DNA of 64,000 nucleotides, taken from Gracilaria domingensis (taxonomy: Eukaryota > Rhodophyta > Florideophyceae > Gracilariales > Gracilariaceae). Positions 19,208 to 29,780 of the stretch are shown here, piece after piece. Position numbers and translations under genes: made by a program. The stretch lies in the NCBI GenBank assembly GCA_022539475.1, contig VCMS01000008.1, forward strand, positions 62,001-126,000. Direction: 5' to 3'. Below the pieces are notes generated by a model. That model did not search any database. It was given only the letters and a program-made list of their open reading frames with translations, and had not been told where the DNA came from. The first letter of the stretch is position 1; each line of letters opens with the position of its first letter.

Positions 19208-20422
19208 ATGCTTGTGCTACAACAACCGCCGCTCCTCGACGGAGCACCACCTCAAGACCTACCTCGAGTCTTTGTGGGGAATCTCACGGAACAAATATTA
19301 GATTCCTCTTTGCATCAACTCTTCTCTCGCTTTGGCACAATCAATGACTATGCGCGCAGCAAATGCAGCACCTTTGCGCATATTTCGTTAGAAGTCGATG
19401 AAGCATCTGCTACCAAGTGCGTATCATGCCTGAACCATGTAAAATGGTTCGGTACTTCTCTTCGGGTTGAGAAAGCCAGACAGCATTATTTAAATCGGCT
19501 GCGTGATGAATGGAAGCAGCAGCCATGTGAAACGCAATATATCGACGAGGACATCCATGAGGGACACGGAACTACACCAAAACCGCCGTTTCACAACATG
19601 CCGAAAGGAAAACATATTCGTTTTTCGTTTCCCGATGAACCTCTTCGCACACCGCCCGATTCTTCACCTTCCCAGATTACTAAGCAGCGAGAGGAACCAA
19701 TCACGAAACCTGTTCGGACAAAATCGTCTGCGTCTGTTGCGAAGCAAAACTCGTTGCAAACAACGCTCTCTTTGTTTGGCTTGAGTGCCACTCAGCACGA
19801 AAACCAGCTTAGGCAAGCAAAGCGCTTCCTGTCAGAGTTGCCTTCCTCAGGAAGATGCAACAAGCGACCACGCAGTACTCCGGATCGAAATGGTGAAATC
19901 AATGGGTCAATCCAGACTTCCCATGGAAACGATGTACACCATGATAAGAATCCACCTATCTCTCTACCTATCTCTAAGGATTCTTCTCTCGATTCCAAGG
20001 GCAAGGCTGCTTCTCCAGACGGTCGTGCAGGCGACGAATCATATTCTATAGAGCACGCCGAGGCTGTTGAAGACGACCCGTCAAGGATCGATATAGAACG
20101 GGAAAGAAGTTCATATCTACATGTGTTTCGGTCTATGTTTCTCGACCAAGATCAGCAGCTGGAGAAATCTGAAGTACAGAATGGGACTCGTGGGGACATG
20201 TTTCAAAAGAACTTGTTCACGCGTTATCGACGGGCTGCATTATATACAACGTTACAAACACCCGGTATGGATACACTGCCTTTACCAATTGTCAAAAGCA
20301 CAGGATCCAACTCAAAAAGTGAGACAAGTAACGATCCACGCGAAGGTTTCGCGCGAGATCGTCAACAAGATACCAATTTGACCGTCAGTTACAGACATGC
20401 CGCGCTCTACAAAAAGTTATAA
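19208..20422 (+). CDS. RRM protein, NOL8-like nucleolar factor
   Basis: An intronless frame of 404 residues. One RNA recognition motif lies at about 18-95: RVFVGNLTE (RNP2) and, in place of a classic RNP1, STFAHISLEV. It is followed by CVSCLNHVKWFGTSLRVEKA and YLNRLRDEW. The Cys-x-x-Leu-Asn-x-x-Lys-Trp-x-Gly run and the flanking helix match the single RRM of NOL8, a nucleolar protein in ribosome biogenesis. The remainder is Ser/Lys-rich and disordered. Two similar short motifs, RYRRAALYTTL and SYRHAALYKKL, occur near the end, the latter as the extreme C terminus, suggesting a repeated binding motif. Function as a pre-rRNA binding factor is inferred. Confidence 0.7.
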   Translation: MLVLQQPPLLDGAPPQDLPRVFVGNLTEQILDSSLHQLFSRFGTINDYARSKCSTFAHISLEVDEASATKCVSCLNHVKWFGTSLRVEKARQHYLNRLRDEWKQQPCETQYIDEDIHEGHGTTPKPPFHNMPKGKHIRFSFPDEPLRTPPDSSPSQITKQREEPITKPVRTKSSASVAKQNSLQTTLSLFGLSATQHENQLRQAKRFLSELPSSGRCNKRPRSTPDRNGEINGSIQTSHGNDVHHDKNPPISLPISKDSSLDSKGKAASPDGRAGDESYSIEHAEAVEDDPSRIDIERERSSYLHVFRSMFLDQDQQLEKSEVQNGTRGDMFQKNLFTRYRRAALYTTLQTPGMDTLPLPIVKSTGSNSKSETSNDPREGFARDRQQDTNLTVSYRHAALYKKL

Positions 20423-20649
20423 TTCGTGCAGCGCACACACTCTCTTTGAATACACTGAACAAAACAAAAAGGAAGTTTGTCGCTGGTTACCACGATTTCT
20501 TGCAACCTTTCTTGACTCAAACCAAAACTTCCAATTTGCAGAAGCGGAACCGTTGAAGTTAGCACGACCCAACATTCAGTTCCTAGATCGGCGAAGGCCG
20601 TACATGTCTGCCCCATTTGAGAGCGGCAATCTTGCCTTCGAGCAGCTTT

Positions 20650-22734
20650 CTACTCCTTGAGTAGAGAGCCACAGATTTGCCATAGATGAGGAGCTTTCCG
20701 TCTCAATTCCTTGGATATACTGGTGCAGTCCACGATATATTGGCCACTTGGAGAGGCAGCACTGACGTTCAGCTTCTCAAGATTCGCTGAACAATCCCTG
20801 GCTACCATCCGAGCCGTATCTTGCACAATAACATTGGTTTCAAACCTATCTGAAGCCAAAGCGTCTTGGGCTCCATTACCTAGATTCCATATATGTCCAT
20901 CATCTGGCCCTCCTTTTCTGCTGATAATGAGAGAGAACTCCTTCAGAATACACCCCTTGCCACGTAAAAGGGCACGCACTGAATTCAGTGAAAGCTGTTT
21001 GGCAATCAAGAACAATGACTCTAGGCTCGTGTTATGTTCACCCACAGCCTTGCACATTGGCTCGTTCCAGTCACAGACCAAACTCAAGCGCTTAATTCTC
21101 TTGCCAAAGGACTTGAACACCTCTGGGGTCGGCCTTTCATTTCGGCCCATCCAAATGCTCAAGGAGTCCAACTTCGGGAACACCCGAGCAAACTGCCGGA
21201 CTTGTTCCGGCGTGAACCGCAAACCTACGACCTCAATACTAGTGAGACTTTGGCCCATTGACTTCTTCAGCAGCTTGAAGCTGGCGTCAGGACATCGTGG
21301 GGGATTCATTGCCGAGCCGAAGTTGATGTCTAATTTTTTCAATCCAGTTAGTGATTTGAAGATAAGATCAAGGTCAGAAGATGGAATCACGTCAAGTGTA
21401 CACAGACTGAAAGTCTGGAGTTGGTGTTTGGATGCTGCATTAAGCATGCCTTTGAACAAAGTTCTCTGTTCGTTGGCATATTCAGCAAGATCGATCCTGA
21501 TCCCTTCTATTTCTACTGACTTATACGCTCTATGTCGTATCCAGTGCATCGCACCAAACTCAACAGAGAAGTGTTCGAGATTAACGCAGTGTCTGGCAAT
21601 CTGTTGGAATGCTTCCATGGTGGAGCAACACCATGGTAATCTGAGGGTCTTAAGGCGCTTTCCAATGGGGCTAACGATGACTGAAACGATTTGACGACGG
21701 ATCTCGTCGACTTCCTTGTAGTGACGAACCGGCCTCAACGACAGAGACTCCAAACTATGACACGCGTGTGCTATCGCAGCAAGGTCAACCGGCCGCGGTA
21801 CCTGGATCTCACATTCCCTTAGCTTCGGAACGGCTCGAAACATTGCTACAACATGTTCGAAAGGGGCTCCATGTAGAGAGGTGATGGTTAACTTTCGCAA
21901 AGGGGGTGCCGTAGAAGCTAGCATAAGGCACAAGTCCGAACCGCGCTCAAGAAACTCGGTTATAAGGTGTAGAGTCTGGAGACTGTCTTTCGTGAATACC
22001 AGCATGGCGTGCAGCCAACGGTAGGAAATAGAAGGACAGAGCTCCAACGAAGTTACGCTTTTTCGGAGCAGAGCGTTAAACCGGCGTGACAGCATGGCAA
22101 TCGCGCGGCCGGTTGTTCGAAAGCGATACCTAACCCGCCTGGATATCTCTCCTGGTCGGGTTGGATTCATAAGCAAAGCGTGATGAATTATTTTGGTTAG
22201 GATGTCGTCAGGTAGGTCGGTTAGCAAGATTTGACGCTTGTGGGGGACATGGCCTTCTTGGGATGTCTGAAGATTACTATGGTTATGATGAGCGCTTGGA
22301 TTCTCAAAGTTACACGGTTCAGTTGTAGTTTGGCAGACGCGAAGTGACGGTGAGTTGAGAGCTGACTGTGCAGTATGAATATGGCATATTTGTTGCTTGC
22401 AGTGTTGCTGGGGTCTTCCGGGGTTTCCAAAGCTTGGGCAGCGAGTGAGCAGAGTTCTCTTTCCACGTGAAACGGAATGATCAGATTGCATCTTTCTCCT
22501 CTTCGGCATTGGAGATTTGAGGTCGAAGTCCGAAGAATCGCGCTTGGTTGTGGCGAGACATGAGCGCTTAGAAGAAGGGGAGTCGATTTCACCAGGGATG
22601 GGGATAGAGGGAATTTGACTCTCGCGGGAAGAGTGTCGGTGAAGGCGGGAGCTCCGAATGGCGGTGAATGCCGGAACGGGCGTCTGGCTCATATTGGATC
22701 CACCGCTTTGAGCCAGTGGTTGTTGTGGCTGCAT
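20650..22734 (-). CDS. F-box/leucine-rich-repeat-type protein
   Basis: 694 residues from ATG (a GTG lies two codons upstream). The first 165 residues are Ser/Pro/Gln-rich and unstructured with basic patches (PKRRK). An F-box-like helix set begins at about 175 (LLTDLPDDILTKIIHHAL) and includes LSRRFNALLRKSV. From about 230 to the end there are at least eleven irregular leucine-rich repeats such as LRKLTITSLHG, LESLSLRPVR, LKTLRLPWC and LKKLDINFG. This is the layout of substrate receptors of SCF ubiquitin ligases, the F-box binding Skp1 and the repeats binding the target. Target unknown. Its 3' end is convergent with the NOL8-like gene. Confidence 0.75.
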   Translation of the reverse strand: MQPQQPLAQSGGSNMSQTPVPAFTAIRSSRLHRHSSRESQIPSIPIPGEIDSPSSKRSCLATTKRDSSDFDLKSPMPKRRKMQSDHSVSRGKRTLLTRCPSFGNPGRPQQHCKQQICHIHTAQSALNSPSLRVCQTTTEPCNFENPSAHHNHSNLQTSQEGHVPHKRQILLTDLPDDILTKIIHHALLMNPTRPGEISRRVRYRFRTTGRAIAMLSRRFNALLRKSVTSLELCPSISYRWLHAMLVFTKDSLQTLHLITEFLERGSDLCLMLASTAPPLRKLTITSLHGAPFEHVVAMFRAVPKLRECEIQVPRPVDLAAIAHACHSLESLSLRPVRHYKEVDEIRRQIVSVIVSPIGKRLKTLRLPWCCSTMEAFQQIARHCVNLEHFSVEFGAMHWIRHRAYKSVEIEGIRIDLAEYANEQRTLFKGMLNAASKHQLQTFSLCTLDVIPSSDLDLIFKSLTGLKKLDINFGSAMNPPRCPDASFKLLKKSMGQSLTSIEVVGLRFTPEQVRQFARVFPKLDSLSIWMGRNERPTPEVFKSFGKRIKRLSLVCDWNEPMCKAVGEHNTSLESLFLIAKQLSLNSVRALLRGKGCILKEFSLIISRKGGPDDGHIWNLGNGAQDALASDRFETNVIVQDTARMVARDCSANLEKLNVSAASPSGQYIVDCTSISKELRRKAPHLWQICGSLLKE

Positions 22735-25474
22735 GGCCACAAGAATGGAGAGCGCAACAAAGCTACGAAGGCGTCGCCAGCGAGTGGCGAGAGATAGTGA
22801 GCAAATAAGAGATATAAAGCGGTGCCAAAACGGGAGCGGAGCTGGGAGTCGAGGTTGGCAGTGGCCAAGCTGGGGAGCGGGACGGGACTGAGCGTGCAGC
22901 GATGGCGACCAATAGGGATTGGCACCTGAAAGCAGTCAAGGGCGTATAGCGTGCGACGGTCGCAGGGGTGGGAGTCGGTGGAGACACTGAAGGCGGGGTG
23001 GCGGTGGGAGGGCGGCGGGGAACGCAGCAGAGTGTTGACGGCGCAGGGCGAGCGCGCGAGAGCGCAGCTGTTGGCGAAAGTCAATAAGCCGCGCCAGTGC
23101 TTTGGCAGCCGCTGCTGAGGGGCCGAGGCACAGAAATTCAAGTGCGCGTGCCAAATTGGAACGCGCATGCCGCGCACGGTGCAGCGCGCGAGACGGATCT
23201 GGGCGTGGCGCCAGCGGTCGCTCCGTGCGTGTGCGCTTACACGGCGCCGCCATGTAAGAGTGGCATGTGCTTTTTGCCCGCCTAGCCAGTTGCTCGTCCG
23301 ATTTTTCTAATCGGCGCCGCCGCGGAACGCGCTCCCGCGACTCGCCCCGCTGCGCGCTCCACTTCAAACTTGTGACGTGGGGTCATCGACTGCGCGCCGT
23401 TGCGGAGCCGTGCCATGTTGGCACCCTCCCCCCCCTGTTTGACGCTTTTTCTTCCTCGCTGCTGTGGATACTACCGAGCCAGCTCCTCGCACTGCTCCGC
23501 TATACATGTGCTGAGCGTTTTCTCTTGCTTCATTTACCGTGTATCCGCGGGAGAAGAAATGTCACCCAACGTATTTGTATTCTACCCTTGTACATGGTAA
23601 CGTTTTCGATCATGGTTGTAGAATCACTCCAAACACAACGTCCAGTGCTGCAAAATCGTGTTCCTCTCTTCAGTTCAGCCTGTCAGTTGAAGGGAAGCAG
23701 CTGCTCATGCAGCAGCGTACCCATTCCGCGCATTTCGTTGTTACATGTGAGTAGAAACATCGTTTCACTGTTATTGGCGTACACTAGCCATCTTGCTGTC
23801 TACCCTAGAGTGAGTTAAACTTAGCCCACTATTGTCAAGAGGGAATAGCTTCAGGTGACAAGCCGTTCGCTCTGCAGCTCGGATAACCTTGTCATCTACC
23901 CGCCCCCAAGCTCACCGCTTGAAACTCCACAGCAATTCGTCTTGTGCTCATTCTACGTTCTAAAACTGCTTGCATTGCCAACCTTCAGTTCCTTGTGCGC
24001 AGGTCGACAGCTTCCCTCGCTTTTCTCTGTTTCCCGAAACCGGCTGCCTTTGCCTTTTCAGTACCATGTGTAGATCCAACTGTCAAGCAGCACGAGGAGC
24101 AAGCTAAGCAGATGTGCTGTATCGAACGACTAATAAACATCTGGTAAGGACGATTCCGACAACTTCTTCCGCACCCGTGATTACTACGCTCATACTTCCA
24201 ACGATGACAAATCTTGAACCATCATGATAGTCACCACATCATCACCATGATGGTTCACGTACTCCAACGTCCGCAACATGCGCAAGGGCTTCGGAGCGTT
24301 CCATGACTTTAGGCAAAAAGGAAAACTTCCTAGAGTCCCGGCTAATGCTGTCGACGAACGTCGCCATCCAATGTCTCTCGCATCCATCTGACACTGTTGC
24401 CACATTGATTGGATCAAATCCCTGACGTGGCAACCGATGCACGTGGCCATTTTTGGTTTGCTGAGCTGAACATGAACGGCAAAGCGCTTCCTCTTCCTTG
24501 TCCCTGTCCATAGAGGCTCCATCTCTGAAGCGCTTGTCAAAACAAGGATCATCCCACTGTTCAATACGAAAGATACAGTATAATGTTGTAAGGAAGAAAA
24601 AAGACTGATGCTCTTCTTGTGTGCTCTGAAACAGGAGCGGCTCAACGGGTGGCAGTTGCTCACATCAAGGGTGAAGAGTTGTGTAACTCCAAGCTTAGCG
24701 TTTCTACGATTTCATGAATTGCATCATTATTATAAGGAACAACAAAGGTACAGCAACAGAAAAGTCCATGTCAGTTTGCGAAAGAGTTCGAAAGATGCCC
24801 TTATGTTCTATTATTATATCATAAAGCACTTATCACGTTATCCAGCTTTTTGTTTCTGTCACGGATTCATACTTCCCATGTATAATGTTTGGAGAACGGA
24901 CTTCAACGCGGTGCGCACTACATACTCCACGTTATATGTGTGATGTGTATGATGTGACTCATGCGTTATTCCACAGATTTCAATATAGTTGTTATCATGT
25001 ACTTCAACGAGATATTGAATGTCATTTGCCGACCAGGATAATAACGAGGGCTAATGTCAAATTCAAATCCATGATTTGTTAAGAGCCCACAGCTGTACAA
25101 CAAGAGTAGCTGGTCACGATACAATCCTTCAGACCAAATCATTCCGTACTCTTCAGGGGTAGTTTTATCGCAGGAATCCCAAAGGGGAGATGAGGCTATA
25201 CACATAAAGCTCGACAGAGCAAGAAGACAAACTTGTTATGTCCCGGTCATCAACAACTTGCAAACCACTTATACTCTTCGGAGCGGGAGGCACGGAGATA
25301 AAATCGCCTGGAATGGAGAGGCCAGAGAAACTTCTCATCGCGTCTATCACATGTTATTTGCTCAGAAAAAGATTAACGCGGGGTAGAACTTAGGAAGTTT
25401 GTCAGTTGACGCGCAAACGCCTATGGGCTGAGTATTTCTCTATCCGAATTGCATGCGTAGTTCTCTACTCACGT
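22735..25474. other. 2.7 kb stretch without a supported gene
   Basis: The first 600 bp are GC-rich and probably the promoter of the F-box gene. From 23.4 kb the DNA is ordinary. Short minus-strand ATG frames at 24242-24511 (89 codons), 24966-25205 (79 codons, includes GLYRDQLLLLYSCGLL) and 25165-25338 (56 codons) have natural-looking composition and could be exons of one gene downstream of the serpin, but no splice set or family was found. Plus-strand frames in 23.2-23.8 kb have no motifs. Confidence 0.35.
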
Positions 25475-26932
25475 TCAAGGAGAAATTGGCTTGTCTACCC
25501 GTGCGATAAAAAGAACTGCATTGGTGGCCGTATTCCTTACCGCCATCAAGAAAGGCCTGTTAGCTATGAATTCCGGATTTGGTCTCGGTGCTGCACGTGT
25601 AAGAACAATTGCGGCAGAGGCAGCAGATGCCACTGTTCCTTCTTCGGTCACTTCCAGCGTTGCAGCATGTAGTACGTCACTCAGATGAGCTTCCTTGTCC
25701 TCAGTGAGCAGTGGAAACGGAGGATTTTCGACGTTTACTTCGAACGCCTTTTGCAGTCCGAAGCTCTTCAAGGCCCCCTTCACACTCTTCACACCATACT
25801 TCAACTTGAACCGAGGGAGTGCAACCAGGTCCAGCTTTCTCCTTGTGAGTTTTTCAGTCCATGAAGACCACAAGGTCTCTCCTTGCTCACCAAGAAGTTT
25901 GATGACCTCATCGAGACTTCCGTCTTTGGATGGCAAAACGAACGTAGCAGCGAGAGAACCATCTCCATAAGGTAGTTGTGCTATTTGTACGCTTCCCCCA
26001 TCAGGCAGGGTACATTCCGCATATGGAAACTTTTCCTTCATCAATCTCATCATGTCTACCTGTTCACCTTGATTGAAAGGGAGTTTTCGGGTCTCAGCTG
26101 GATCAAAGGCAGTTGTCCACGATGCTTGAAAGAATATGGCATTGATTAATATTGCAACCAAAGGAGATGGCAGATCAGTGAACAAGTCACTAATTCTGCC
26201 TTTCGTAGCCGTCGATATCCAATCGTTTATAGGTTTCGCAGAAGAAGGGTTTGCAATCAGCTCTGCCCCAGCAGACACAATAGCATCTTTGTAAGATGGT
26301 AACACAAGTGATGTTAGAACCGCAGCAGAAGCAGAGTGGAGAGTGACAGACTTGTCGGTAGTTGTAACCGGAGCAATCGGTTTGGAGGCCCCTGACGCCA
26401 GTAGCACTTCGAATTCTGATCGAGTTTGGGAAGAAGGAGCAGATCCAACAGAGACGAGCGATAGCGCAGATGCAATTGAATAGGGTGAAAGAAGTGAATC
26501 AGGTTCGTTCAAAGAAGCAAGCAGTTGGAACCCAAGATTGTTCACAGCAGAAATCTGATCGCCTGCAAGAGGTACCGTTGCATCTCTCATCGCGCTGGGA
26601 AGTCCAATTGATAGTGACTGAGGCAAGCTTGGCGAAAACACGGCTAGTAACGTTAAAACACAAACAAACGGAAAGAGCAAGCGCGCGGCAATGGAGGCCG
26701 AAGGAGAGAAGTTGATGGATGACTGCAAAAGTTGAGACGAGGAAGGAGGCTGGGCGTTGGTTCGCATGGTCTGCGTACGCGGCAGATTCGTGCGGCGCAT
26801 AAGGGCTTCCACAAGAGCACGTCCAAGGTCAGGGGAGGTTTCCAAACGGGAAGGTGGTGGGGGCTTGACGTCCTCACGCGTTGCGCCGGGGCGGAGTTGG
26901 AAGGTTGCTTTTGCCAAATCCAGCAATGACAT
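25475..26932 (-). CDS. serpin (serine protease inhibitor), predicted inhibitory with P1 Arg
   Basis: 485 residues counted from the ATG at 26932; the open frame goes further up but without ATG. A leader of about 110 residues contains a hydrophobic segment (LLFPFVCVLTLLAVF), so the protein may be secreted, anchored or organelle-targeted. The serpin fold is clear: NLGFQLLASL, SPYSIASALSLVSVGS (helix B), INDWISTATKGRI, LINAIFFQASW, FDPAETRKLPF, and the C-terminal NRPFLMAVRN. The reactive-centre hinge EEGTVASAASAA is the pattern of inhibitory members, with small residues at P15-P9. Counting from the hinge puts Arg (residue about 446, in VLTRAAP) at P1, so a trypsin-like or papain-like target is predicted. 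It is divergent from DDI1. Confidence 0.93.
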   Translation of the reverse strand: MSLLDLAKATFQLRPGATREDVKPPPPSRLETSPDLGRALVEALMRRTNLPRTQTMRTNAQPPSSSQLLQSSINFSPSASIAARLLFPFVCVLTLLAVFSPSLPQSLSIGLPSAMRDATVPLAGDQISAVNNLGFQLLASLNEPDSLLSPYSIASALSLVSVGSAPSSQTRSEFEVLLASGASKPIAPVTTTDKSVTLHSASAAVLTSLVLPSYKDAIVSAGAELIANPSSAKPINDWISTATKGRISDLFTDLPSPLVAILINAIFFQASWTTAFDPAETRKLPFNQGEQVDMMRLMKEKFPYAECTLPDGGSVQIAQLPYGDGSLAATFVLPSKDGSLDEVIKLLGEQGETLWSSWTEKLTRRKLDLVALPRFKLKYGVKSVKGALKSFGLQKAFEVNVENPPFPLLTEDKEAHLSDVLHAATLEVTEEGTVASAASAAIVLTRAAPRPNPEFIANRPFLMAVRNTATNAVLFIARVDKPISP

Positions 26933-27330
26933 CGCAACGGTAGGCCAAGTCAGCCAGCGTGCCGTCTGTCCACCGTGCACACGATGCTTGCACAGGCTTT
27001 TGTTGGACCGGTCACCGCGTGCGTTGCCGCGATGCACCGGTGCCAGGCTGGCACCGCCAGCGAGTCCGCAACCAGAGAGTGGTCCACTCTCGTCATCGTC
27101 ATACCTCGACCGTTGTTCCGGAAGTACCAACAAGGGTATCCTTATATCTAGCAGCAGAACATAATCGCACCCGCTACCCTCCAGCGGAGCCTTCTAAGAG
27201 CCTTTATAGACCGCCCAGACGCTTCGACGCTTTTGAAGCGCAATCCCATTGCACTTCGAAAGGGCGTTGAGCGCAGCCTACGTCTTCAAACCTTGTCTGA
27301 TTGCCTTCGACGACAACACTTTTGTGCGCA
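26933..27330. promoter_or_regulatory. shared divergent promoter region, serpin and DDI1
   Basis: About 400 bp between the two start codons. It includes a GGTATCCTTATA element at 27135-27146, also found at a few other places in the window. No TATA box or other core motif could be assigned with confidence. Confidence 0.4.
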
Positions 27331-28616
27331 ATGGAGATTACGCTTGTTTCTGAGGTAAATGGAAATGTCACAACCATATCGGTGGAGCCAACCGATACAG
27401 TCAACCGTCTGGTGCAGCATGTGCAGAGTGCTCTATCCATTCCGGCGGCGTCGCAACGCTTGACGCATTATGGAAACACTCTCGAACCATCTGCACTAGT
27501 TTCATCGACACGTTTAGTAGACGGCGATTTGGTTATGGTACAGATGAAGCCAACATCGGATTCCCAACCGGCATCTTCACGTGCTGCCGCAGCTCTCGAT
27601 ATGATACGAGGCGATCAGAACCTCATGTCTTCATTGCGTACTATGCACCCTGAACTTCATCAACGTATTTTGAACGGCGACGAAACCGCAGTCCAGGAGT
27701 TGGCCAGTATGTCTGCCATGGCTAGAAGGGATGGTCCAATGCTGCCGCCTGGTATGGATCCTATGTCTGCAGAAGCGCAAAAGGTTATCGAGGAAAGAAT
27801 ACGCCAGGAGAACATTCAAAGCAACATGCATGCGGCGATGGAGCACAATCCAGAATCGTTTGGCTCTGTGGTCATGCTTTTCGTCAAGTGCAAGATTAAT
27901 TCCGAGCCCAATGTCACTGCATTTGTCGACAGGTGAGTTCTTTCCGATCAATCAACGCGCGAAGCGAATAATGCCTTCAGACAAGAGATTACTGACATTT
28001 CTCACTAAACACGAATATCTCGTTTAGCGGTGCTCAATCAACAATCATATCTAAGAGCTGTGCGGAAAGATGTAACATACTGCGTCTTATGGATACTCGT
28101 TTTGCTGGAACAGCTCAGGGGGTTGGCACTGCCAAGATTCATGGACGGATTCATATGGCACTTCTTACACTCGCCGACGAGATTTTCGAGGTGTCCTTCA
28201 TCGTTATGGACGAGATTAGTTCAGGTTATGATATGCTGCTTGGTCTTGATATGCTACGAAAGCATCAAGCTTGCATAGATCTTGAGAACGATTGCCTTCG
28301 TATTGGATCTGCCCAAGTTCCATTTCTTGCGGAGAAGGATATACCCCGGAGCATGCGTGGACCGGCTGGACAAGTGCATCGACCAGGGTCATCAGAAGCG
28401 CAACCAGGAACAAATCCCTCAAGCATTGACCGTCCATCATCTTCCGTAGGAGGAAACGCTACGCGCAACCCAGTTCCGGCCGCAGATGAAAGCAAAGTTA
28501 GCCAATTAGTGGGTATGGGGTTCTCACGGCACGACGCGCTTCAAGCGCTCGCATCTTGCAACGGAAACATCGAGCAGGCAGCAGCTGTCCTCGCGCAAAG
28601 CAGATACGGATTTTAA
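27331..28616 (+). CDS. DDI1: DDI1-type ubiquitin shuttle factor with aspartic protease domain
   Basis: Exon 1 (27331-27932) and exon 2 (28028-28616) flank a 95-nt intron (GTGAGT to TTTAG) that splits the Ser codon of the active site. The 396-residue protein has an N-terminal ubiquitin-like domain (MEITLVSEVNGNVTTI to about 75), the helical middle domain, the retropepsin-like protease domain with active-site AFVDSGAQSTI and later GLDMLRKHQACIDL, and a C-terminal UBA domain (LVGMGFSRHDALQALASCNG). DDI1 carries ubiquitinated clients to the proteasome and can cleave heavily ubiquitinated substrates. This is an ordinary host gene despite the protease fold shared with retroelements. Its stop lies 47 bp from the convergent TRAPPC6 stop. 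Confidence 0.95.
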
Positions 28617-28663
28617 CAACTTCTTGACTCCAATCGCACTTTTCATGTTCAACTATACAACCT

Positions 28664-29269
28664 TCAGTTTTGTACCATCTGCACATTAAACGAGCATTTG
28701 AACGCCGACGTTAATGGAACCAATTCCGCTGTAACTCTGCACGGAAGACCTAGTCTTGTTAGCGCTCCGCAAATGAGTCCACACGGAAACACAACATAGT
28801 CTTCGGGTGATCCAGAATGCTGTGGGGTTGGGCTGACAGAAGCTAACCATCGAAAATTATTGTCGGTTAATACATAAAGGCCGCGATGATTTGTACGCAG
28901 GACATCAATGTGTTTGTTAAAGACAGCCTCCCAAAAGTCCTTGCAGATGAACTTGACCATATCTAAATGATTTTCCAGACGACTTCTGTGTAAAGCTAAG
29001 CGTTCGACAAGACGAGTCCCCACTTGGTTTCCAAGTGCATCAAGCCGTTTCCGCTTGGCCGCCAATACAGCTAGAGCATGGTTATCATTTGTGGGCGCAT
29101 CCTGCGATGTTGTACCTGACGAAGACATATGAGCCTCAATTTGTGTCGGTGGATCTGGTGGGTCGAAAAAGTGTCCGCCATGGTCAAGGAGATGATAGTT
29201 GACGATCTGGGCGTGCAAAAATGTCAACGCGCTTTCTGATACCGTAGTTTGATCACCAGTTGAATGCAT
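28664..29269 (-). CDS. TRAPP complex subunit 6 (Trs33/TRAPPC6)
   Basis: An intronless 201-residue frame. It has an N-terminal helix (ALTFLHAQIVNYHLL), an Arg/Lys-rich linker, then the Bet3-family fold: LDALGNQVGTRLVERLAL, MVKFICKDFWEAVF, IDVLRTNHRGLYVLTDN, FRWLASVSP, FPCGLICGALTRLG and VTAELVPLTSAFKCSF. These match TRAPPC6 closely, including the KFICKDFW and LRTNHRG blocks. The subunit is part of the TRAPP tether/Rab exchange factor in ER-Golgi and Golgi traffic. Length is slightly above the usual 160-175 because of the linker. Confidence 0.93.
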   Translation of the reverse strand: MHSTGDQTTVSESALTFLHAQIVNYHLLDHGGHFFDPPDPPTQIEAHMSSSGTTSQDAPTNDNHALAVLAAKRKRLDALGNQVGTRLVERLALHRSRLENHLDMVKFICKDFWEAVFNKHIDVLRTNHRGLYVLTDNNFRWLASVSPTPQHSGSPEDYVVFPCGLICGALTRLGLPCRVTAELVPLTSAFKCSFNVQMVQN

Positions 29270-29780
29270 ATCTTCTCTTCGAAATTTGGTGAAAGATGCG
29301 GAACCAGAGGACCGAAAACCTCCGATCTACACTTACGCAGAATTACCACGATGAGTAGAACCAAAGAAGATGCATATGTAAATATATATACCTTGCTGCA
29401 AGGTGCTGCAAGGATGTCAAGCCTTGATAGCAAAATGGTTTCGAACGTGCTGGGCTTTGGTATAGCGTCAAGACATGAAGTTCAGCTTGTTCCCTGCGCG
29501 TGCGTTTAATCAATTTCAAAAACCGCACTTCAGGCTTATTAAAGGTTTGAGCATTTTTCGTAACTTTAAAAAAGCAGATCCATCGAGGTCACGAACGCGT
29601 CTCTGCACCTGAAAGCTCAAACATCCTTTCTCGTGCTTTCCTCGCAAATTGGTTTCGTTCGTTCGCTCGCATTTGCCAGGATAGTTAGGAATTCTAACTT
29701 AGGATAGGTCGCGCTTCTCATTCTTGTTCTAGCACTACAGGGTTTTCGCAGAACTACACGAGAGTGCAAGCGAAGGTGCA
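29270..29780. promoter_or_regulatory. shared divergent promoter region, TRAPPC6 and Z-ISO
   Basis: About 510 bp between start codons of two divergent genes. Ordinary base composition, no GC island. No specific element identified. Confidence 0.4.

Noticed and set aside
23267-23818. 183-codon plus-strand frame upstream of the serpin region
   Set aside because: No motif and an irregular, Ser/Arg/Cys-rich composition. It starts in GC-rich promoter sequence of the F-box gene.
27331-28616. Retroelement remnant suggested by the DSGA aspartic protease motif
   Set aside because: The motif is flanked by ubiquitin-like and UBA domains in a spliced host gene, which identifies DDI1. No LTR, reverse transcriptase or integrase text was seen anywhere in the window.
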